Of a stretch of DNA of 64,000 bases, positions 11,559 through 24,527 are shown one piece after another. The notes beneath the pieces were generated by a model. The model was not told the DNA's origin. It saw only the letters and a program-made list of their open reading frames with translations, and searched no databases. Source of the DNA: Amyloporia xantha. Taxonomy: Eukaryota; Basidiomycota; Agaricomycetes; Polyporales; Adustoporiaceae. Numbering within the stretch: the stretch's first letter is position 1; each line of letters starts with the position of its first letter. The stretch lies in the NCBI GenBank assembly GCA_036971615.1, contig JAYKKR010000016.1, forward strand, positions 248,001 through 312,000, given 5' to 3'. The translations under genes were made by a program, and so were the position numbers.

Positions 11559-13231
11559 ATGTCTGGCCATCTTGCCTTACAGTGCGACGATATTTTGCAT
11601 GAGATCTTTCTCTATTTGGCCCCTGCCTCGTCAGAACAACATCGTTCAACTCTCGCAAGTTTAGCTTGCGTCTGCACAGCGTTCTCATCCCATGCTCTCG
11701 ATGCCCTATGGCAGGAGCTACGTGACTTGACACCTGCGCTAAGATTGATTCCTTCATTTGAAGCGATCAATCCTAGTACTGGACAACCTGTCATGTCACA
11801 AACATTCGTTGAAAATCCGATTTATGTTGAGTTGTTATGTTCTTCGTGGGCGCCTGTAAGTCTTACAGTCACTTGTAGCATATTCGGGCTCCCATGCTGC
11901 CGCATGAATTCGCACGATTTCACATGTATGCCAAGCGTGTACGCGAGATTTATTTTACTGGTGGAGACGTCCCAGCATCCCGAGCAACAGCGCTTTCATC
12001 CTTAAATAACCTCAATGGGAAGCCGCTGTTCCCCAGCCTCCAAGCTGTGGTTTGGCAGCCGATTTTGCGGGAGGACGCGACCATTCTTCCTCTCCTGTCG
12101 CCATCAGTTGATAGCGTTCGACTGTCTTTCTCCAAAGACTATGTTTCCGGACTGCTGACCCCCAACGAAAAGTACACTCTGATGTCGCTATTACATGCCG
12201 TGTGGATTGGTATACCTTCCCTTGAGGAAATAAGTTTCTCAGGAGCCGATTTGCATCCATCTCTCTTTATGTGCTTGGCATGGCCTCGGAGTCTCCGCAA
12301 AATCACATTTGCGCCGACCTTTGTGGATGCTGGTCTGTTCAATGAGCTCTCCAGTTTACCCAACTTGGTGGTCCTTGATATCCAGGTCAATTCCACAAAT
12401 GCAGGCTTCCGTAACATGTCTGGCCTGAGTAAATGACAGGACCTGACAGTACATGGGAGGATACGAGATATTACCCAGTTCTTGGAAACCATCACTTCAC
12501 GCAAGCTGAAGGCCCTCAATCTTGACGATCGTCGATATGGAGAGTCCGAGCAGTGGGTTCAATGTTTTTCTACGCTGTCCTCCCGATTTGGCGCCTCGCT
12601 GCAAAAGCTGGGAGCGTACATCCGCTTTGCTCATAGGGAACAACAGACAGTCTCTCCCGTTGCGGACCTGTTGCCGTTCCTTTACACTCTACATGAGCTG
12701 AAGTATGTATCCTTATTCTCGTCATATCCGATGGAGTGGACACAACAACATCTGATGGACATCGCCACTGCTTGGCCACAGCTTGAATCGCTTGTATTGT
12801 TCCCTGATGTCTCTGACGGTAGCGAAGTCGCTCGCCTCAGTCCCCATGTCCTCATCGACTTCATTAACTGCTGTCCTAATCTAAAACAGCTCACCTTGCC
12901 GAAGGTCATTCTAGACCCCGACGCGCTCGCTGATTTGCCGTCCGTCCTTCCGATGACTCACTCCCTTGTGAAACTGGACATCGGGTATGACAGGGACTCT
13001 ACTGTGCGCGATCCGGGGCGTGTCGCGCACTTCATTCATTCCATGTGTCCCAGACTCAACCTGAGATATTCGACTGAGGTGGCGAAAGGCTTAGCCGAGG
13101 ATGAGGATGAGGATGGAGATGTCGATATGGACTCGGGCCTGCAGTTGACGTGGATGTCGGTCCTCAATTTACTCGTGGAGTCGCAGTTGAAGCCTATCGA
13201 GGAGTTCGGGCGGGAGTTTGCATCAAACTAG
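11559..13231 (+). pseudogene. F-box/LRR protein with in-frame TGA
   Basis: Mushroom-type F-box protein, expected to act as a substrate receptor of an SCF ubiquitin ligase. The F-box lies at residues 5-50 (LQCDDILHEIFLYLAP, LASLACVCTAFSSHALDALW), followed by leucine-rich repeat-like segments and an acidic tail (AEDEDEDGDVDMD). A 53-nt intron at 11826-11878 (GTTGAG...TTGTAG) joins ENPIY to HIRAPMLPHEFARFHMYAKR. At 12434-12436 an in-frame TGA interrupts SGLSK*QDLTVHGRIRD; both sides are in the same frame. Either this is a nonsense change (TTG to TGA would restore SKLQDL) or a 54-nt in-phase intron (12386-12439, weak donor GTCAAT) removes it. The ATG at 11559 was chosen because the F-box starts directly after it. 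The pseudogene label is provisional. Confidence 0.6.
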
Positions 13232-13707
13232 AAATTCTGCGTAAGTTGTCACCACTCATAGTTTCCAATTCTCTGGTGTTTACACTTCTGTAGCTTCGGC
13301 ATCAACCCATCTTAATCCAAGGGAGATGCTTCGCCTAACCGCAGATCAGTACGTTTTGCGGTTGCAGTCCAAGTTGCAGTCTATGGTGCATATGTAGCAT
13401 GGTGAAACAAAAATCGGCACTGCGAAACTGGTTTATTCAGAGTGCTTTCAAGCTGATCTCGTTGGTCTTGGAGTATAATGCGTTGTCAGCTTGCGATAAA
13501 GACTAAAATATAGTTGGAGCTACGTGGATAGTGTTTTGGAATGGAGCTCACATTTGTTTAATCATACCACCTTCGGAAAGGGGAGCTTGCAGAAACTTTC
13601 GTCTTGGTTGATCCAAACAATGAAAGAACGTAAGATGCATTAACCGACACGAAAACATATGCGCATAATTATACGTCCGAAATATACAGTAAGGAAAGGT
13701 CTACAGA
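13232..13707. other. 3' regions of convergent F-box and clathrin genes
   Basis: About 476 bp between two convergent stop codons. It is A/T-richer than the flanks and without ORFs of note, so it most likely contains the two 3' untranslated regions and polyadenylation sites. No specific terminator motif could be assigned. Confidence 0.5.
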
Positions 13708-16700
13708 TCAGAAGCTCGCGAAACCGGTCATCATCTGTAAAGGAGGGTCAGCTATGGTCATGACTACGAAAGGTGAGCAGCACTTACGGGAGGCATGCCC
13801 ATGGCTGTCCCGTTAGGCATCATTGGGGGTGCTTGAGCGGAAAAGCTGTAGTTGCGCACGCAATCAATAATTAAATCTTAGCTAAGAGCACCTCCGACTT
13901 ACCCATTGCCTGCCGTCAGCATTAACCGGTTGCCAATCAAACCAGGGTTGATGATTGGTGCCTCTGCTTCTTGCTGCTCCTTCTGGGTGTCCTTCTTGGA
14001 GAGTTCCTCTACCTTTTTCTCCAGACTAGACATCTATATGCACAGATGAAGTCGATGTCAGTAAGTCCATTGGCGCGAAGCCGAACGACACCCACTTTCT
14101 CCACCATCGTTCGTGAGATCTGGATCTTATATGGCATGTAGAAGTCGTTCAAACCGTGCTGCCATGAAAGCTCTTCCACGACATCCGATCGGAGTAGGTC
14201 GAAGCACGTGTAGAGCATAGCTGCAAAACATTCCTTGTTTCCAATGTCGACGAAATATGATAGAAGCTCCTCCGCAACCTCTGTTGCGGCCGATGTCGCT
14301 GCTGTAATGATAGCATCCTTGTACAGCTTGTCCCGCTTCGACAGTGCTATTGAATCTTCCCAGCGAGAGTTTTTCTGCCGCAAGGGTGGTCAATACACGG
14401 ATGCGATAGTTAACTATAGGTAGATACCTTGTAAAGATGGGCCGCGATTCGTCGGAATTCCAACAACTCGTGCTTTTCTAACCGTCTCGCCAACTCGACG
14501 TTGTTGAAGTTGTCGAAACTGTCAATCGAGTCACGTAGCGTCTTATAATCCTCCTCTTCGATGAGGAGATCATTATATGCATCATTGACGGCTTCGATGT
14601 TGAGCTAAACGTTGTCGTCAGCCCTGTAACAAGATGAACCACGTTCAATACACTCACGTGTTGCACAGCGATGAGGTAAGAGCGGATGAGCGGGATGTGA
14701 TCGATTTGTCGGAACATCCTCACCACACGACCGTGGTCGATTCGCGGGATCAAGACGCTGAGCAGATCTGTGAGCAGTGTAGGTTGTTCTTGGAGGTAGA
14801 AGGTTAGGGCCTTGTAGTAGCTGTAATGAAGTAGAGTGTCAGTACGATATCATCACACGAAAAGTATAAGGCATACATCTCGATATTGGCAACCCGGACG
14901 ATTACATCCTTGAACTGGTTGTGCTCCCAAGCATCCGCCGACCGTTCAATCATAGCCAGAGCCGCATTGTCCTATGACACAATGAGTATCAATCGATGAA
15001 ATGAAGGTCCTCCAAACTCACGAATTCATCATATTTGATGTACAAGAATACGAGTTCTGGCCAAAGGTGCGCCTTCTCCGTAGCTTTGATAACCTACCGA
15101 CATCGGTTACCATCAAAAGATCGTACTACAAGATCTCGAGCATACCTTGGGAATGTTAATCCTAGACACAAAGAGCTTCAAGTGTTCCATGACTAGATAT
15201 ATCATATCAGCTGTGTCTTGACTTGATGGAACTCTGATTGCTCACGCTTCTCGGGCTTGTATTTGCTGTATAAGATGGCAAGCTCAGTGAAGATACCCAT
15301 CTGTGATGAAATATATGTAAGCAGACAATCCCAATGTAATTATGTAGTGGCCAAGATCTCACATGCGCACGCTCTAAGCTCAGAGCAGCCTCTAGAAGTG
15401 ACAAAATCTCGTCGAAGTGACCCCGACGTTCGTATAACTGAACAAGGGCAGGAAGCTCCTCCTAGAATCGATGGAGGTGAATCAGCTCGCAGAACGTCAA
15501 GTGTTGAAAATTAGCCTACCGCATGAACGACAATGTTGAGACCGCAAATCTGTGCCAGACGGAACTCTCGCTTCTCCAAGCATGCCGCGTGTACCTGTTT
15601 CCACACCCTGCATACGTCGATCAGCCATAGAAATCTTGCAATTTCATTCTCGCAAAATACGCACTGTGTGTTCCCGGCTTTCCGTGCGCTCTCGACGGCA
15701 GCTTGGTTCTCGCCGAGATAGATGAGGGTTGTTGCAAGTCGCGCCCAGTTCGAAATGCTAGTGAAAAGCAACTTCGCGGCCTGGTAGAGCTCATCTTCGA
15801 AACATTTCTCTCCGACCTCAAGGATATCTGCGACGTTGGTCATAGCCAAGAAGTCCTCCATGTCGTGCAAACGGTCGGTCTTCGCATACGCATAGGCCAG
15901 CTCAGTATCAATCTTCGGTTCACGAAGGGTCTTGCGAGCCATCTGGAGATACCTGACCAGGTCGTCGTGCTTGCCTGCCCGACCGGCGATCTCGATTACC
16001 TCAGAATAGTTCGAAGGGTCTTCTGCCTTGATGTAAGAGTCTAGAAAAGAACTTATGTCACAGGTCTGAGTGATCAGATGAGGTAGGCGAACATACCAAT
16101 GGCATCCTTGATTCGCAGACCGTCAAGTTGCGCCTTTGCCAGCCTGCTCCACACCTCGGGCTTGTTGACCTTGATCGCGTATTCTACGCCACGATCCAGG
16201 GAAACGACATGCTCAACCAGAACATTAATGGCCATCGCGTGTTGCTCGTACTTCTTGTAAATCAAGAACGCCTCCTCGTACAAACCGTGGTCGGTAGCGA
16301 TCTTGGCAATCTCTGCAACATCGTAATTCTTTAGCTTGTCGATGTAGCCAACGACCTTTCCCTTGTCTGCACGGATAGCAGTCAACATCATCAGGTTCTG
16401 CAGGTTGCGATTGTCAGAGAACGGCGACGGCTCCAGGATCAGCTTCTCCAAGAGCTCGATCAACTCAATCGGCAGATCGGCTTGCAAGAACGCTTTCACA
16501 GTAATTGAGACGTCGTCGGGATCAGTCGACTCAGGAAGAGCCGTTGCGATAATCTGAAGGTTAAAATGAGCATTCGTTCCACATACGTCACACGCATAGA
16601 CATTACCTGGTCGATGAGCTGTCGCCGGTGCATATTATCGGATGTGAGCACTTGGGCCCAAAGCTCTGGCTGGCGACGCTTGACCAAGTATCGTGCCTGT

Positions 16701-19700
16701 TGCTTGAACATAGAGTTCTCGTTCGTGATGGCAATGAGTTCGTCATCACACAGTCCCTTCGCATACGCAATATACGCCAAGTACGGATCCCGAGCCTCGC
16801 AGAATTTTCCAACCACCAACGGCTCGTACAGCTGAAGGACATCATTAATTGCAGTTCGAACAGATTGCACAATTTACTTACGTTGTTCTCCTTCAAGAAG
16901 GCCTCCGGATTGCTGTTAGAGTCGATGTAGATCTTCGCCAGAGCATTGTAGACTGCGGGATCCTGACTTCCTTGCTGAACACGGGCTTCAAGCCAAGGGA
17001 GAATCAACTTCAACCTATTCCTTGTCTCGACCTCGTGAACAAGTTCATCGATCGGGAAGTTACCAGGAACAGATGCCAACAGCGACTTGATGGTGGTCTC
17101 ATCACAGTCAACGTCTAGTAATCCACCAATAACCTGAGGCGTCCTGACGGAGTTGACGCGCTGGACGTACACCTCGATAAAGTTCGTCAGCCCATTCTGG
17201 TACAGGTACAGCACGAGATCGTGGACAAAGTCGAACCGATCGCAGACGATGATGAGAGGGAGCTGGTCGGCTAGCTTGGCTTCCTTGAGGAAATTCTTGA
17301 CCTTCTCCGGGTTGTAGTAGTTACTCTCTCGGCAAATACGCTCGACTTCACGGATTTGTCCAGTGCGCGTAGCCGCTTGGATATACTTGAAGTGTACCTC
17401 AGGGTCGGTGCTGAGGTTGACGACGGAGCCAAGGTAGTAATAGAGACCTTCGAAGCTCTTGAACGCCTCGAACATCTCGATAAGCTTCACGGGTCCCAGA
17501 ATGTCGGAATACTTGGTCGCAATCTGGATGACGACCTGGAGATTCTGTCGCATGTTGACACGAAGCATCTCCTCCATACAAGCCATGGACTGCTCGGTCG
17601 TGAGTCGACTGAAGTAGTTAACGAGCCACTGCGGTAATTCGATCATGAGCTTTGTTAGTTTCTTTGGAAAAGCGAGCTTACCTCTGTCGGGAACGCACTC
17701 GCGTGCACGATGACTCGCTTGATATCCGCCAAGTCCTCGTAGTGCTCTAATGCCTGCACGCAGATACCTGTCAGTTGCTGGGGAAACTGAAGACTTCTTG
17801 TAGTTACATACCCTCTGTAACAGACCGGCCTTCTCGCAAAGGTTTGCAATCCGTGGTCTGTCGTAATGAGTGAACATCTCATTGCCTAGGATCGCATCAG
17901 CGACCTGAGGGGCGTGGACAAGATTCATCTCCAAGAGACGTGTCTGCAGGTGACCCTGCTCTGGCTTGTTGTCCTTGAGAGCGTCCAACAAGAACGACGT
18001 CGCCTGTTGGATCATGTTCTGCGACATGAAGATGTCGACCACCTGATATGCATATGGTCATCAGCTCAGTTCCACGCTCCTCATCCAGACCCGACGTACC
18101 CGTTCAACATCCACTAAGGGACCGGACTCATCGTTCGCCAGCTGCATAGCGAACTCAGCGCCCTTCTCAGGGTTAGTTCGCATGATGTGCTGCAGAAGGC
18201 CAACGAAGTCTGGCGTATAGCCGACCTTCTTCGCGTAGAGTAGGATCTTGTCCGTCTGGCCTGTCTCCGCGAAACAGGCAACGACCTTGTTAGGTACATT
18301 CGCCCGCAGGTATACACTCAATGCAAGCGTCATGTCATATAGCCGGACGATATCACCCAGTTCCTCGCTGCATGTGAGCTACGTGTACATTATTAGCCAC
18401 GTCCTATGATTAAAGCGTCAGAATAGGCCAAATACCTTGTTCTCCTTCAACCACTTCTCCAGAAGCTGCTTCCTGCCTTGTTGCAGGACGGGGCGGGCGA
18501 GCTCGAGAGACTCAAGGTGGTTGAGTTCACCCTTCTCGAGCAGGATACCGAAGTACTGGAGGATCGGTGATAGCCCACCTGGAGGTGCGGGTGCCTGCTT
18601 GAACGACTCGATGACTTGAACGGTTCGCAGAATTCCCTGTTAAACAAGCCACCTGAGCGTTCTCACGCAGCGACAGTAAATAATTAACATACCCTTGGCG
18701 AGTTTGCAGCAATCTTCGCGGCTTCGCTGAACTGCCCGCTCTGGAACAATTGTTGGTACTGCTTAATGTACAGGTCATCTGCACCAGGCAGGTTTGCTCG
18801 GCTAGCGAGCTTGAACGCAAGTTCCGTGTTGTTCAAAGTCGTCAGGATGTACGGAATTACGGTTTGCTCGTCGACGTTGACGCTAAGCACCTGGCCCTTC
18901 TTGTTCACGCCGATGATGCCGTTTGTCGCTTCGTGCTCAGCCGTGACGAAGATCGTCTCACCCGAGATACGGTTCATGTAGATGCATGCACCCGACTCCA
19001 GGTCGTACAGATGGATGAAACCGTACTTCGTCACGAGGTATACGATTCCGTGCTTCTGAGACACCTGCATCGCGACGGGGAAGTCATTCGTCGCTTCGGG
19101 CGGGAAGTAAACATCTACGGCCTTCTTTGTAAACGGTGGATCCGGCGCCTGGTGGTCAATCTCCACAATATGCAACTTCGCTCCCGTTGCAGTCCGGACA
19201 GAGAATGTAAACAGCTTCGTCGGCTTCTGGTGCCCGTCCAGCTTCAGTTCCGCGAACGCAGCCGCGTGTCCCTCAATCGGCTGGCTCACGCCCCGCTCCT
19301 TGCTATACAGCTGGACAGACCCCTTCACCTTGAACGCGGACGGGTTCGTCGTGTTCCCCGAGATTCCCACCAGTACCAACCACTTCTCGTCCGCAGATGT
19401 GCGGTAGTTGATGATCTGCGCACCGACGAGCGTGGGGTGTCGGTCGAAGATCTTCTGTGGGGGAGACGTTGCATCCGCCATGGTCCAGTGGTAGACAGCA
19501 GTATCTGTGACCATGCCAATCGTTGAGTCCGAAATCCACTTCCAGAACACGACATCCTCGTTGTTGACGTGTGATTTAACCTTCTGCTTCGTGTCGAGGT
19601 TGAATATTTGCAGCGTGCGGCCCGCTGAGGCAGAGTCGTTAGGTCACATTCCACGGCATATGCGAGGGTATACTCACCCTTCAGCGCGAGAATCTTCTGG

Positions 19701-19980
19701 TGGGGGTGCATAATGGCAGAGTCCGCCGTGATTGGTCTACGCAACACATTGTTGGCATCCGCCAGGTCAATAATTACGACCTGGTTTTGCTCGCCGACTT
19801 TCTCGCGCACACAGATGTAGTGGTCGGATTCGAGCGTGCATGTCTACGCGTCGCGGACGGTGAGCGTAAGTGGTACACCAGGTTGGTCACACGTACCTGG
19901 AAACCGATGGACGCTGGCTGCACACCGACAGCGGTGAGCTGCAAGTGTTCTGAGAATGCGATAGGTTTTGAGATATCCAT
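13708..19980 (-). CDS. CHC1: Clathrin heavy chain
   Basis: Structural leg of the clathrin triskelion, coating vesicles at the plasma membrane, trans-Golgi and endosomes. Many short exons join in frame over about 1,680 codons. The start [20 protein letters not shown] is followed by the N-terminal beta-propeller, a linker, the repeated CHCR helical legs (for example [40 protein letters not shown]) and the C-terminal trimerisation region ([32 protein letters not shown]). The last exon encodes MMTGFASF and the stop at 13708. I chose the ATG at 19980 because it matches the family start; an in-frame ATG at 20088 would add 36 residues. No frame breaks were found across this long gene. Confidence 0.96.
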
Positions 19981-20301
19981 CGTGAAGGCGGGTTTTAGGG
20001 ACACGTCGAACCCGTCGAGAGCTGCTGTCCTGCGGCGGGTGGTTGGAGTATGGAAAGGGAATTGGGTTGACGTGTATTTGCTACCCATTTCGGGCAACTG
20101 CTGTGCCTGCGCGCGGGCGTCTCTCCGTAACCGGACTCTTGCAAGTACTTAACAAGTTCACGTCGTCATTCAAATGTGCTCAGGCTCATATTTATAGTAT
20201 TCCAAGTCGCCCTTTGCCCAACACATGTTCACAGCTGCGTACAGTACAATAATAAATACCATGCAGACGATCTCCTCGAGGAAGACAGGTGCACGGATGA
20301 T
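19981..20301. other. 5' flank of clathrin heavy chain
   Basis: Spacer of 321 bp between the clathrin start and the 3' end of the PQ-loop gene, both on the minus strand. It holds the clathrin promoter and leader, part of which is an in-frame open extension from an ATG at 20088. Confidence 0.5.
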
Positions 20302-21429
20302 TTACTCTTCCGCCAAGGCTAACGCCTGCTCTATGTCATCCTCTTCCATCAGGGTCGCCAGAGGGACATCACTGCCGTAGTATAATCGTTGGAAAATGAT
20401 CACTGGCAAATGAAACGGTGGTTCAGAAACATGTCCAGAAGACAAATAGACGCTACTGACCGCAGTCCACGGACAGCTGGAATATCGAGCAAATCTTGAA
20501 TTGAAGAGGTGAATTCTGTAGGAAAAAGTATACCGTCCTACAGAGGTGTTAGGTCCACTACACATCACTGATCTAGAAGCAAGTCACATACTTGAACGCA
20601 TCTCCGCCAACCCATCCAAGCAAGGTCGACATCCTGAAGCCGTATAGCGACCGTTGCGTGTAATTACTGTGCGTCCGCAGTAAATCAGCGGGGAGGAGGC
20701 TACGCAGGAAATAGGCACAAACCTGATCACTTGGGGTATTGGCAATGTGCTCTCGACACCGAGAGCTACCAATCCCAGGATGAACACAAACACCGTCGAA
20801 CGCCCGAGGATGAGAAAGAGAATTGCTTGAACTAGTCTGATCAGGTGCATGAGCGGCGTTCAGTATGGGGAGAAGACGTTGGCACGAACATGAAGCCTGA
20901 AAGAAATTCGATGTATTGTGTGTAGGTGGGCCATTGCCAAAAGGCGAACGGCCGTGTTGATGCACCAATGTTTTCAGGACTTGTATGTGGACGATATTTG
21001 ATACAGATAAACAAGAGAGCAAGCTATCGAATGCCAGGGACTGAGTCTAGAGTGGACGTGATCCACAATACACCAGCTCACCTGGGCAAATATCATGAAC
21101 ACTGACTGAAGCAATAAAGCTAGCTCAAATCGACTGCCCAGCCAGAAGAAACATCGAGTGATGTTCGCCAATAGTCTGCATCCTTCAGTTAGCGCAACAT
21201 ACATTGACTGATTGGAGAGTGTCTCACAATATAGCACAAACATCACGCGAAAAGCCCGTTGAGTCTCTAAAGTCAAGATAGCCTTGGGTCAGTCAGTGTT
21301 GCTCAGGAGTAAGGCATGCTTGCATGCGCACTTCTTTCGAACAATCGAGTAGGCCTGATCGGCATACACTAGGGGAGGGCCTATAGCCATCCCTACCGAA
21401 GCTAGAGAAGACACCCATGTTGGAACCAT
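20302..21429 (-). CDS. PQ-loop repeat membrane protein (SLC66A2/PQLC1-like)
   Basis: Seven-helix PQ-loop protein of the SLC66A2/PQLC1 group; in animals and yeast such proteins sit on endosomal or Golgi membranes, but the substrate is unclear. Spliced exons give VGMAIGPPLVYADQAYSIVR, then KDSTGFSRDVCAILLLANIT RCFFWLGSRFE, FAFWQWPTYTQYIEF, VESTLPIPQVISNYTQRSLY (second PQ motif, with the PQ dipeptide), GFRMSTLLGWVGGDAFKTVY and a C-terminal tail ending EEDDIEQALALAEE. The order of these elements matches human SLC66A2. The start at 21429 (MVPTWVSSLASVG) is the most plausible; MAIGPP a little downstream is an alternative. One intron uses a GTTCGT donor. The divergent neighbour is SPB4. Confidence 0.85.
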
Positions 21430-21747
21430 ATTCAGGTCGAGATACGCGAACTGGCAAATTCGGATAGTCGAGCTCGCGGGTACTCCGCTCGAGTCTGCGA
21501 AACCTAGGACGCGCTCGCTGGCAGGCTGTGTCACGCGTCTGTGAAGTATGGTCACATGACAAGCTACTTTGTCCCAATATTGCAGTTCCGAATTCCGATC
21601 TCCATATTTTCGGGCAAGTTCAGGACCTGGTCTATCTCGTCCTGCATCAAGGCCGTATATCAGACTGTTGTTTTACACTGATACGTCAATGTCATCTTCC
21701 AATGCGTATGCAGGATCATGGTCATTGTTGCCCACTACTCTGACCCC
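21430..21747. promoter_or_regulatory. Divergent promoter PQ-loop gene/SPB4
   Basis: The 318 bp between two divergent start codons must include both promoters. No conserved element was recognised, so the assignment rests on orientation and spacing. Confidence 0.55.
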
Positions 21748-24163
21748 ATGGATGTGAGTAAAGCGATTGGTCCCCAGTCCGCTCTCTCAAGTTTTGATCA
21801 TAGTATGGACGTCATCCAATCCATGGGCCATACACAAATGACCCCAGTACAAGCCTCAACAATCCCTCTCTTTATGAAGCACAAAGATGTCGTTGTGGAA
21901 GCAGTCACGGGTTCTGGAAAGACCCTCGCCTTTGTTATACCAGTCCTCGAGAGGCTCATAAGGAGGGAGCGGAAGTTGAAGAATAATGAGATTGGTGCCT
22001 TGATTATAAGTCCCACGAGGTGCGTAATACCTTGGCTTTAAACTCAGATCAAGGTGCAGAAGTTCAAAACCCAGGGCACAGAGAACTTGCAACACAGATC
22101 CACTCCGTCTTTTCCCTCTTTCTCTCGAGTCAGCCCGTACGACATGAAAGCTCTTCGGAAGATGAAGCGCAAAATGATAACATTTCTGAGCCTGCACATC
22201 CACCACCACTCCTCGTCATCTCGTCAGATTCCCCACCGGCTGAAGATATTCAGAGATTCGTATCAACTGGCGCAGATATCGTCGTAGGAACTCCTGGACG
22301 TATAGAAGAGTTTTTACTAGGTAAAGGGAAGGATATTGTAAATGTGAAAGAGTTGGAGGTTCTCGTCCTCGACGAGGCAGATCGGTGCGTGACCCGTCTG
22401 GACATATTGGTTATCTAATTTAAACATACGCAGTCTCCTCGATCTTGGATTTCAAAATGCGCTCACCCGTATCCTGACCCATCTACCGAAGCAACGTCGA
22501 ACTGGCTTGTTCAGTGCCACGATGACCGACGCTGATGCACTTTCGGAGCTGGTTCGTGTAGGACTCAGAAATCCTGCTCGGATTGTTGTAAAGGTGCAGA
22601 CGAAGAAGGCCAAGTTGAAGAACTCCATTGTTGGGGAGGCTCAGGAACAGCGTGGAGAGGTGGTGGAGGAGAGACGGATACCTGCCAAGTGCGTCTAGTG
22701 AAGGTTACGAGTACTCGTGCACTGATAACTTGTTAGCTTGCAAAACTTTTATCTCACTTGTCATGCTTCGGAAAAGTTGCTTCAGCTTTCGAGGGTCTTG
22801 GCCCACGAAGTTAAGGAGTATCAATCGTCTCGTTTTATAGTATACTTCTCGACATGTGCATGCGTCGAATATTTCTACCGCGTATGTGCAGGTATCTCTT
22901 CGTTGACCCTATTCTGACAGAACAAAATAGATCCTCACCCCTTTCTTACCATCCAACACAACGCTCTATTCTCTGCACGGCCATCTACCTCCAGCAACCC
23001 GCACAAAGACACTCACCAATTTTACTACATCGCTCGCCCTTCCTACGTCACCATCTGTTCTACTTGCCACCGACGTAGCGGCTCGTGGACTTGACCTTCC
23101 CGACGTTGATGTCGTGATTCAATTCGATCCTCCATCAGATCCCAAAGCGTTCTCACATCGCTGCGGCAGGACAGCACGTGCAGGTCGCAGCGGGAGAGCT
23201 TGGGTCCTACTGGTAGGCCGCGAACGTGATTATGTCGGTGAGCAGCGACTGTCCGTCGCGCGACATCGGGTGTACTGAATGATTGTTTTCATAGATTTCC
23301 TGGCTATCCGTAAGATACCTCTTGTGCAAAGACCAGCTTTCGCGGAAGATGGGTCCGTGAATCGAATCGGGGTCAAGTTCAGACCCAGATGAAGACCCTG
23401 AAGAAGACGAGAGCGTCACCTCGGCACACGTCCGGATCAGAAAGCTGCTTCTGATTGACCGAGGCCTACATGACAAGGTGTGTAGCTTCTTTTGGTACAC
23501 TCTACCGCGCTAACATTCTACCCTGTCTAAAATAGGCGGCAAAGGCATTCGTGTCATTCGTTCGTGCGTACTCTAAACATGAGGCGTCGTATATATTCCG
23601 GATAAAGGATTTGGACTTGGTCGGCGTTGCCAAAAGTTTTGGGTTATTGCGATTGCCTCGTATGCCCGAGCTTGAGGGTGTGCCTAGAAAGGGTTGGGAG
23701 GATGCGGAAGTTGACGTGAGTGACAGCCGCCGCCTTAGCAATTCGTTCCTAATGCTCTTGTTCGCAGTGGAACGCGTACGCATATACAGATAAGGCGCGT
23801 GAAGCCAAGCGTCTCACAGACGTAGCGAAGCAGAGCGTCATCTCAGCGGAGGCCAGCAAGCTCAGGGAAGAACGCTTAGAGAAGAAGAGAGCCAATGCGG
23901 CTTGGAGCAGCAAGGTTGGCAAGAAGGACGAACGGTTGAAGCGTAAAGAGAAAAAGGATAAGAAGCGAAAGTGGCAGAAGGCGCAGGAGGCGGCTGATCC
24001 GAAGGGCACCAAGAGGACACGCGAGGCGGAAGATGAGCCAAGCGACGGAGAAGCGGATCAAGATGATTGGGATGAGTTGGCAAAGGAAGAAAGGATGGCG
24101 AAGAAGGTGAAGCGGGGAATCGTGAGCCAAGAAGTGTTTGATGGAGAGTTTGGGGGGTTATAA
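21748..24163 (+). CDS. SPB4: DEAD-box ATP-dependent rRNA helicase SPB4/DDX55
   Basis: Nucleolar RNA helicase needed for 60S subunit maturation. The spliced protein has the Q motif region ([17 protein letters not shown]), Walker [22 protein letters not shown], the Walker B box VLDEAD, SAT ([11 protein letters not shown]), [17 protein letters not shown] and [13 protein letters not shown], followed by [11 protein letters not shown] and the Spb4-specific C-terminal domain ([40 protein letters not shown]), ending in a lysine-rich tail typical of nucleolar proteins. An acidic insertion ([13 protein letters not shown]) sits after motif Ia. One surplus base at about 23360-23361 (AA) breaks the frame between PAFAEDGSV and [12 protein letters not shown]. 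This break lies in an unconserved acidic linker, so it is the least certain of the frame breaks in the window. Stop at 24163. Confidence 0.92.
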
Positions 24164-24527
24164 CCTCCAACACTAGCTGTTTTTCGATCGGTATCTTGCA
24201 TAAAACATTCTATTATCTTTATTCCCCATTACCTCCATGAACAAGCTCTTCGGTAGGTAACATACGGGATACCTGTTCGCCTCACAAAACATAACTTTCT
24301 GTCAATCCCAATGCCGATAATTAGCTAGCAGAATGTGTATGTAGATGTATGCCAATATCAACTTTTCCAAGAGTCTACTATTCCAGATATCTATTTCTAA
24401 TCATTATGTCCGTATCATCGAGTCCGTATCAACCTATGACAAGTAACAAGAACAATCTTCGGAAAGTAAGGATGTGAAAGAACGTAGTAAAGACCCTGTC
24501 GGACAGTTCACGATGAGCTATTTTCCA
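24164..24527. other. Spacer between convergent SPB4 and serine dehydratase
   Basis: A 364-bp A/T-rich spacer between two convergent stop codons. No ORF or RNA gene was seen; it most likely carries both 3' untranslated regions. Confidence 0.5.
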
